Shown: piece by piece, positions 8,333-11,172 of the stretch | How the letters are laid out: every line of letters begins with the position of its first letter | How positions within the stretch are numbered: the first letter of the stretch is position 1 | Source: CAZKJL01 sp964611095 | Lineage (GTDB): Bacteria > Patescibacteriota > Gracilibacteria > Peribacterales > Peribacteraceae | Direction of reading: 5' to 3' | Length of the DNA stretch: 11,172 nucleotides | NCBI GenBank assembly: GCA_964611095.1 | Contig: CAZSWJ010000027.1 | Coordinates: 1 to 11,172 of the forward strand | Notes under the pieces: model-generated | Told to the model about the DNA's origin: nothing | The model's input: the letters and a program-made list of their open reading frames with translations, nothing else | Database searches by the model: none | Translations under genes and position numbers: made by a program

Positions 8333-8618
8333 ACAGATCAATCAGCTTCACCGTCACGTCTCCCTGTACTTGAGACTGGCAACTTAAACGATGCGGATCG
8401 TCGGTGACGCCCATGTTTTCTTCGTTCTCGTTGCGGGGCGAAAGATTGTCCATCCCCTGCTCGACCTGGCACATGCACGTCGTGCAAAAACCGTTGCCGC
8501 CGCACGCGTGTTCCATGGGTATGTTGTTGTCGAGCGCGATCTTGAGGATCGTCTCGCCGTTCTGCGCCTCGACCTTGTGCACTTGGCCGTCGGTACCGAT
8601 GAATGTGACTGTCGCCAT
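8331..8618 (-). CDS. [2Fe-2S] ferredoxin, adrenodoxin/ISC type (paralog 2), divergent from sufC
   Basis: This 95-residue soluble ferredoxin probably supplies electrons for Fe-S cluster assembly or another oxidoreductase. It opens with ATVTFIGTDGQVHKVEAQNG and has the ligand set C39-X5-C45-X2-C48 (HACGGNGFCTTC) plus C80 (RLSCQ), then a C-terminal strand GDVTVKLIDL. CGGNGFCTTC followed by a distant LSCQ is characteristic of adrenodoxin/Fdx-type proteins. A further cysteine (C50) is not a standard ligand. ATG 8618 directly precedes the first beta strand and lies 8 nt downstream of a TACCCT hexamer on the minus strand. The gene shares a 72-bp divergent promoter region with sufC, which supports a role in Fe-S metabolism. 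Its TAA lies directly at the base of the heptamer hairpin. Confidence 0.93.
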   Translation of the reverse strand: MATVTFIGTDGQVHKVEAQNGETILKIALDNNIPMEHACGGNGFCTTCMCQVEQGMDNLSPRNENEENMGVTDDPHRLSCQSQVQGDVTVKLIDL

Positions 8619-8626
8619 GCGCGGAA

Positions 8627-8632
8627 AGGGTA
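8627..8632 (-). promoter_or_regulatory. -10 element of ferredoxin 2, probably leaderless
   Basis: TACCCT on the minus strand ends 8 nt before the ATG at 8618. No Shine-Dalgarno site is present. It shares the divergent region with the sufC element at 8677-8682. Confidence 0.4.
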
Positions 8633-8676
8633 CTGATGCGCCGTCCGAAGAACAAGCCAGGGGCTCCGAAGAGCGC

Positions 8677-8682
8677 TATACT
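8677..8682 (+). promoter_or_regulatory. -10 element of sufC, probably leaderless
   Basis: TATACT, one base from consensus TATAAT, ends 8 nt before the sufC ATG (8691). No Shine-Dalgarno site and no strong -35. Its position makes the start codon the likely first or near-first transcribed codon. Confidence 0.55.
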
Positions 8683-8690
8683 GCCTCGGC

Positions 8691-9482
8691 ATGACTCCCA
8701 AGAAAACCTCACCGCTGCTCGAGATCAAGGGTCTGAAGGCATCCGTTGCAGGCACTCCGATCGTTCGCGGACTCTCGCTCACGGTGAAAAGCGGCGAAGT
8801 GCACGCCATCATGGGGCCCAACGGTTCCGGAAAATCGACGCTGGTCTCCACGCTCATGGGGCACCCGGCGTACACGATCGACGGCGGCAGCGTGACGATG
8901 AATGGTGAAGACATTCTGGAGATGACGCCCGATGTGCGCGCTCGAACCGGCATGTTCCTCGCGTTCCAGTATCCCAAAGAGATTGCAGGCGTGCCGCTCC
9001 GGAGCTTTCTCCTCGCCGCATACGAAGCGCAACGCAAAGCCCGCGATCCGAATTACAAGAAAGTGTCGCCGATCAAATTCGCCGCACTGCTCAAGGCGAC
9101 GATGCAAGAACTCTCGATGGACCCCGCGTTCGCCGAACGATCGGTGAACCAAGGCTTCAGTGGAGGCGAAAAGAAAAAGGCCGAAGTGCTCCAAATGAAA
9201 ATCTTGCAGCCGCGTCTGGCGCTCATGGATGAAACGGACTCGGGCCTCGACGTCGATGCGCTCCGCATCGTGGCGCAAGGCGTGGAGAGCATGCGCGGTC
9301 CGGATTTTTCGGCCGTGCTCGTGACGCACTACGCGCGCCTGCTCGAATACATCAAGCCCGATAAGGTTCACGTGATGATCAAGGGCGCCATCGTCGAAAG
9401 CGGCGGCCCGGAACTGGCACACAGGCTCGAGAAAGAGGGTTACGCGAAATACGGCGTGAAAGAACGCATTGCGCTGGATTAA
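8691..9482 (+). CDS. sufC: Fe-S cluster assembly ATPase SufC
   Basis: SufC is the ABC-type ATPase that drives conformational change in the SufBCD scaffold during [Fe-S] cluster assembly in the cytoplasm. The 263 residues contain Walker A GPNGSGKST (42-50), the Q-loop in LAFQYPKEIAGVP (90-102), signature FSGGEKKKAE (156-165), Walker B LALMDE (176-181), D-loop SGLD (184-187) and the H-loop histidine at 213 (VTHYARLL). YPKEIAGVP, GEKKKAE and DETDSGLDVDAL are diagnostic of SufC rather than a transporter ATPase, and there is no membrane subunit nearby. The length matches the family (about 250-260). sufB and sufD, which normally flank it, are absent: a terminator follows directly and the divergent neighbour is a ferredoxin. 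The sufBD partners must lie elsewhere or be missing. Confidence 0.96.
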   Translation: MTPKKTSPLLEIKGLKASVAGTPIVRGLSLTVKSGEVHAIMGPNGSGKSTLVSTLMGHPAYTIDGGSVTMNGEDILEMTPDVRARTGMFLAFQYPKEIAGVPLRSFLLAAYEAQRKARDPNYKKVSPIKFAALLKATMQELSMDPAFAERSVNQGFSGGEKKKAEVLQMKILQPRLALMDETDSGLDVDALRIVAQGVESMRGPDFSAVLVTHYARLLEYIKPDKVHVMIKGAIVESGGPELAHRLEKEGYAKYGVKERIALD

Positions 9483-9493
9483 GGTTCTGCAGT

Positions 9494-9526
9494 GACTCCG
9501 ACTGGACGGAGAGGCGGTCTTTTTTT
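9494..9526 (+). terminator. Probable Rho-independent terminator after sufC
   Basis: Twelve nucleotides after the sufC stop, CTCCG (9496-9500) can pair with CGGAG (9507-9511), and seven T residues follow at 9520-9526. The 8-nt gap before the T-run is long. The alternative fold pairs GA plus CCG (9494-9500, two bases bulged) with CGG plus TC (9515-9519), placing the stem directly against the T-run. Confidence 0.55.
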
Positions 9527-9534
9527 GTTACCAT
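9526..9534 (+). promoter_or_regulatory. Candidate extended -10 for the SIMPL gene
   Basis: TGT-TACCAT (TGnTANNNT) begins at the end of the sufC terminator T-run and would start transcription near 9541, giving a leader of about 50 nt. The leader is pyrimidine-rich and has no Shine-Dalgarno site before ATG 9593. The same TACCAT hexamer occurs before the TPR gene and at 2401. Confidence 0.35.
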
Positions 9535-9592
9535 CTGGCGTTTCATCCGTAAAACACTGTAGCGTTCTCTTATTCCCTTTCACCCAATCTTT

Positions 9593-10363
9593 ATGTCCGA
9601 TGTCGAAACCATCAACATTCGTCCGCCCGTCTGGGCACTCATCGCCGCAGTCGCCGTCGGCGGCGCGTTCTATCTTGCCGGCAAGAACATGGAGCTCCGT
9701 GCTCCCGTGACGCAACCGATGCAAATCTCGGTCACCGGCGAAGGCAAAGTCGCGGCCGCTCCGGACATCGCCATCCTCAACTTCGGCGTGAACACCGGCA
9801 GGCAGGCAACGGCCAAGGCCGCCATCGAAAACATCCGCAAGAACATGGATAACGTTCTCGCCGCCGTGGACAAGGCCGGCGTCGAGAAGAAAGACATCAC
9901 CACGCAGAGCTTCTGGCTCAACCCGGTGTACGACTACACGAACGGTACGCAGGTTCTCCGCGGCTACGAAGCCACGCAGTCCCTCAGCGTGAAGGTCCGC
10001 GATCTCGACAAAGTCGGCGAAGTCCTCGGCGTCGCCACGAACGCCGGAGCCAACCAGGCCAACGGCATCAACTTCTCCATCGATAACTCCGACAAGCTCA
10101 AGGCCGAGGCACGCGAAATCGCCATCGGCAAAGCAAAGGCCAAAGCCGAAGAACTCGCCAAGGGTCTCGGCATGAAGCTCATCCAAATCACCGGCTTCAG
10201 CGAGGACGGTGCGTACGGCACGCCTCCGATGCCCTACATGATGAAGTCCGAAGCCTACGGCGTCGGCGGCGGTGCGATGAATCGCGACACTGCGGAGCTT
10301 TCCATTCCGGCCGGCGAACAGGAGATCGTCTCCAACGTGACCATCACGTACGAAATTCGCTAA
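9593..10363 (+). CDS. SIMPL-domain (DUF541, oxidative-stress/YggE-like) membrane-anchored protein
   Basis: SIMPL/DUF541 proteins such as YggE and BP26 are periplasmic or surface proteins of poorly defined function; BP26 forms large oligomeric assemblies. The 256-residue product has a short cytoplasmic head, an uncleaved-looking membrane helix (about 12-29, PVWALIAAVAVGGAFYLAG) and an extracytoplasmic SIMPL domain (43-256). It begins MQISVTGEGKVAAAPDIAIL, the hallmark opening of the family. KKDITTQSFWLNPVYDYTNG, RGYEATQSLSVKVRDLDKVG and a C-terminal IPAGEQEIVSNVTITYEI strand follow in family order. The length fits (230-260). ATG 9593 is the first start before the membrane segment. The gene is monocistronic between two terminators. 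Confidence 0.92.
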   Translation: MSDVETINIRPPVWALIAAVAVGGAFYLAGKNMELRAPVTQPMQISVTGEGKVAAAPDIAILNFGVNTGRQATAKAAIENIRKNMDNVLAAVDKAGVEKKDITTQSFWLNPVYDYTNGTQVLRGYEATQSLSVKVRDLDKVGEVLGVATNAGANQANGINFSIDNSDKLKAEAREIAIGKAKAKAEELAKGLGMKLIQITGFSEDGAYGTPPMPYMMKSEAYGVGGGAMNRDTAELSIPAGEQEIVSNVTITYEIR

Positions 10364-10367
10364 ATCA

Positions 10368-10979
10368 TCATCGACGTTTCAGGAAACGGTCGCTCGTACG
10401 GGCGGCCGTTTTTTTTGAACGGAAAATGAAGAGCGGCGGCACGTTGAAGGGCTCGACTCTCATCCGAATATCGGAGAAGTGCTTGAGAAGCGTGGATTTG
10501 ATCCCGGGACGGGCGATGAATGCGATGAACTCTCCGCGCTCGGTGAGCACGGCGTTCGTTTCGGTCAGAATCCTCGTGAGGGCCGAGGTCGGCATGACGC
10601 TGAGGGGGATGCTGCAGAACACGTAATCGGCGCTCTCGCGGCCGCAGGACGCCAGAACGGCGCGAACGTTCTCGACGGAATCGTGGAACACGTGAACGCG
10701 CGGATCTCGAATCGTGCGGCGCAGCTCGTCGGCAAACTCTTTCGTTTTTTCGATGAGGATGATCGACGCATCCTCCGAAAGTTTGCCGCTCTTCAGAAAT
10801 GCGCGTGCGAGTACTCCCGTGCCCGGTCCGTATTCGACGATGGTCCACGGCCCGCGCTCGGGAATATGTTCCGTGATGCGAGCGGCGACGGCCTTCCGGG
10901 TGGGAATGATCGAGGACACTTGGAGCGGGTGTCTGAGGAAATGCCGGAAGAAGAAAACCGCGTCTTTCACCGGATTCAT
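10368..10979 (-). CDS. SAM-dependent methyltransferase, COG3963 phospholipid N-methyltransferase-like
   Basis: This is a class I Rossmann methyltransferase of 203 residues, most like the PmtA/COG3963 group that is related to KsgA. FFRHFLRHPLQVSSIIPTRKAVAARI (10-35) is the typical N-terminus of that group (F-P-VGSI-PSS-LA). Motif I is VEYGPGTGVLARAFL (48-62). ILIEKTKEFADELR (74-87) is the acidic motif II region. ADYVFCSIPLSVMP (117-130) replaces the (S)GLP-SLP segment, and VPPLFIFR (180-187) ends the fold. Phosphatidylethanolamine methylation is possible, but substrate cannot be set from sequence. The 16-residue basic tail (SKKTAARTSDRFLKRR) is partly encoded by the terminator of the convergent SIMPL gene. 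ATG 10979 is the first start before the N-terminal helix. Its TGA (10368-10370) is 4 nt from the SIMPL stop. Confidence 0.85.
   Translation of the reverse strand: MNPVKDAVFFFRHFLRHPLQVSSIIPTRKAVAARITEHIPERGPWTIVEYGPGTGVLARAFLKSGKLSEDASIILIEKTKEFADELRRTIRDPRVHVFHDSVENVRAVLASCGRESADYVFCSIPLSVMPTSALTRILTETNAVLTERGEFIAFIARPGIKSTLLKHFSDIRMRVEPFNVPPLFIFRSKKTAARTSDRFLKRR
10384..10416 (+). terminator. Rho-independent terminator of the SIMPL gene, inside the convergent methyltransferase gene
   Basis: AAACGG (10384-10389) pairs with CCGTTT (10406-10411), extended inward by a T-G pair, CGC/GCG and another T-G pair, to an 11-bp stem with loop CGTACG. T residues run from 10409 to 10416. The stem lies 20 nt after the SIMPL stop and within the last codons of the minus-strand methyltransferase gene. 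Confidence 0.8.
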
Positions 10980-10992
10980 CGTACATCGGCAG

Positions 10993-11005
10993 GTCGAATA
11001 TCGAC
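10993..11005. promoter_or_regulatory. Palindrome upstream of the methyltransferase gene
   Basis: GTCGA-ATA-TCGAC is a perfect inverted repeat 14 nt before the methyltransferase ATG. On the minus strand its centre contributes GATATT, which sits 16 bp after a TTGCAA, a possible -10/-35 pair. It could be an operator overlapping a promoter; evidence is weak. Confidence 0.3.
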
Positions 11006-11056
11006 CCTATATTATGGCTTGCAGAAGGCAAAATATCGTTTTCCGAGAGTGAATTG

Positions 11057-11084
11057 TTGACACTCAAAATCAGGAGGGCAAACT
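11057..11084 (+). promoter_or_regulatory. Promoter-like element with consensus -35 at the right edge
   Basis: A perfect TTGACA (11057-11062) is followed 16 bp later by CAAACT (11079-11084), a weak -10. This is the only exact consensus -35 I noticed in the window. AGGAGG (11072-11077) lies within the spacer and is 16 nt from the next ATG, too far for a normal Shine-Dalgarno site. The transcript could belong to the short ORF at 11094 or to a gene beyond the window. Confidence 0.4.
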
Positions 11085-11093
11085 GGCCCCGCA

Positions 11094-11165
11094 ATGACGA
11101 CCCGCTTCTCGCCCATGATGATGCAGATGATGATGCGCCTTGCGCGAGAGTTGCTTGCTGCGTAA
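11094..11165 (+). CDS. Possible methionine-rich microprotein (23 codons)
   Basis: ATG to TAA encodes 23 residues, MTTRFSPMMMQMMMRLAREL plus LAA, with seven methionines. The frame starts 9 nt after a weak -10 that is paired with a consensus TTGACA. It is too short for firm support, has no family I recognise, and could be a leader peptide or chance ORF ahead of a gene outside the window. Confidence 0.3.
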   Translation: MTTRFSPMMMQMMMRLARELLAA

Positions 11166-11172
11166 CGAACGC

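Noticed and set aside
11094..11165. tmRNA tag reading frame, because the short ORF ends ELLAA-stop
   Set aside because: No tmRNA acceptor end or typical tag-resume context is visible, and the frame starts with ATG and Met runs unlike known tags.

Overview
This 11.2 kb window is a gene-dense, GC-rich stretch of bacterial chromosome. It holds 11 confidently or reasonably called protein genes plus one possible microprotein. Almost all are housekeeping or small conserved genes: nusA, tsaB, secA, holB, sufC and two [2Fe-2S] ferredoxins. They sit in short units on alternating strands rather than in the usual long operons. The source is probably a member of the Candidate Phyla Radiation/Patescibacteria, possibly a GC-rich Peregrinibacteria- or Peribacteria-like lineage. 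That placement is inference from the small divergent proteins, the lack of Shine-Dalgarno sites and the scrambled synteny, not from a marker tree. TGA ends at least holB and the methyltransferase gene, so the UGA-recoded Gracilibacteria/Absconditabacteria code is unlikely.

Layout. The minus strand from 2353 down to 1 carries a family 2 glycosyltransferase, an unrecognised 114-residue protein and the first two thirds of nusA, which runs off the left edge. nusA has its own promoter with a palindrome between -35 and -10. Divergent from this, the plus strand carries tsaB, a small membrane protein resembling DUF4389, and secA (2405-6111). secA meets a minus-strand adrenodoxin/ISC-type ferredoxin tail to tail, with overlapping stop codons. 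Divergent from that ferredoxin are holB (clamp loader delta') and a membrane-anchored TPR protein. A second ferredoxin of the same type (minus) is convergent with the TPR gene and divergent from sufC. A SIMPL-domain protein follows and is convergent with a COG3963-like methyltransferase. At the right edge a TTGACA promoter-like element precedes a 23-codon methionine-rich ORF.

How the genes relate. NusA (transcription), SecA (export), HolB (replication), TsaB (tRNA t6A) and SufC with ferredoxin (Fe-S biogenesis and electron supply) are core functions. The SIMPL, TPR and DUF4389-like proteins are envelope-associated by their membrane segments. The pairing of ferredoxin 2 with sufC across a 72-bp divergent promoter is the clearest functional linkage.

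Non-coding signals stand out. (1) TANNNT hexamers lie 8-11 nt before the ATG of six genes, with no Shine-Dalgarno sequence, which suggests leaderless or near-leaderless transcripts. (2) A heptamer repeat (consensus CTACCCG) occurs as short tandem arrays inside glycosyltransferase and tsaB coding sequence, and as an inverted pair forming a long hairpin between the TPR gene and ferredoxin 2. (3) The nusA promoter has an operator-like palindrome and a leader with two small hairpins. No gene-free stretch exceeds 140 bases. I found no rRNA, tRNA, CRISPR array, insertion sequence or phage gene.
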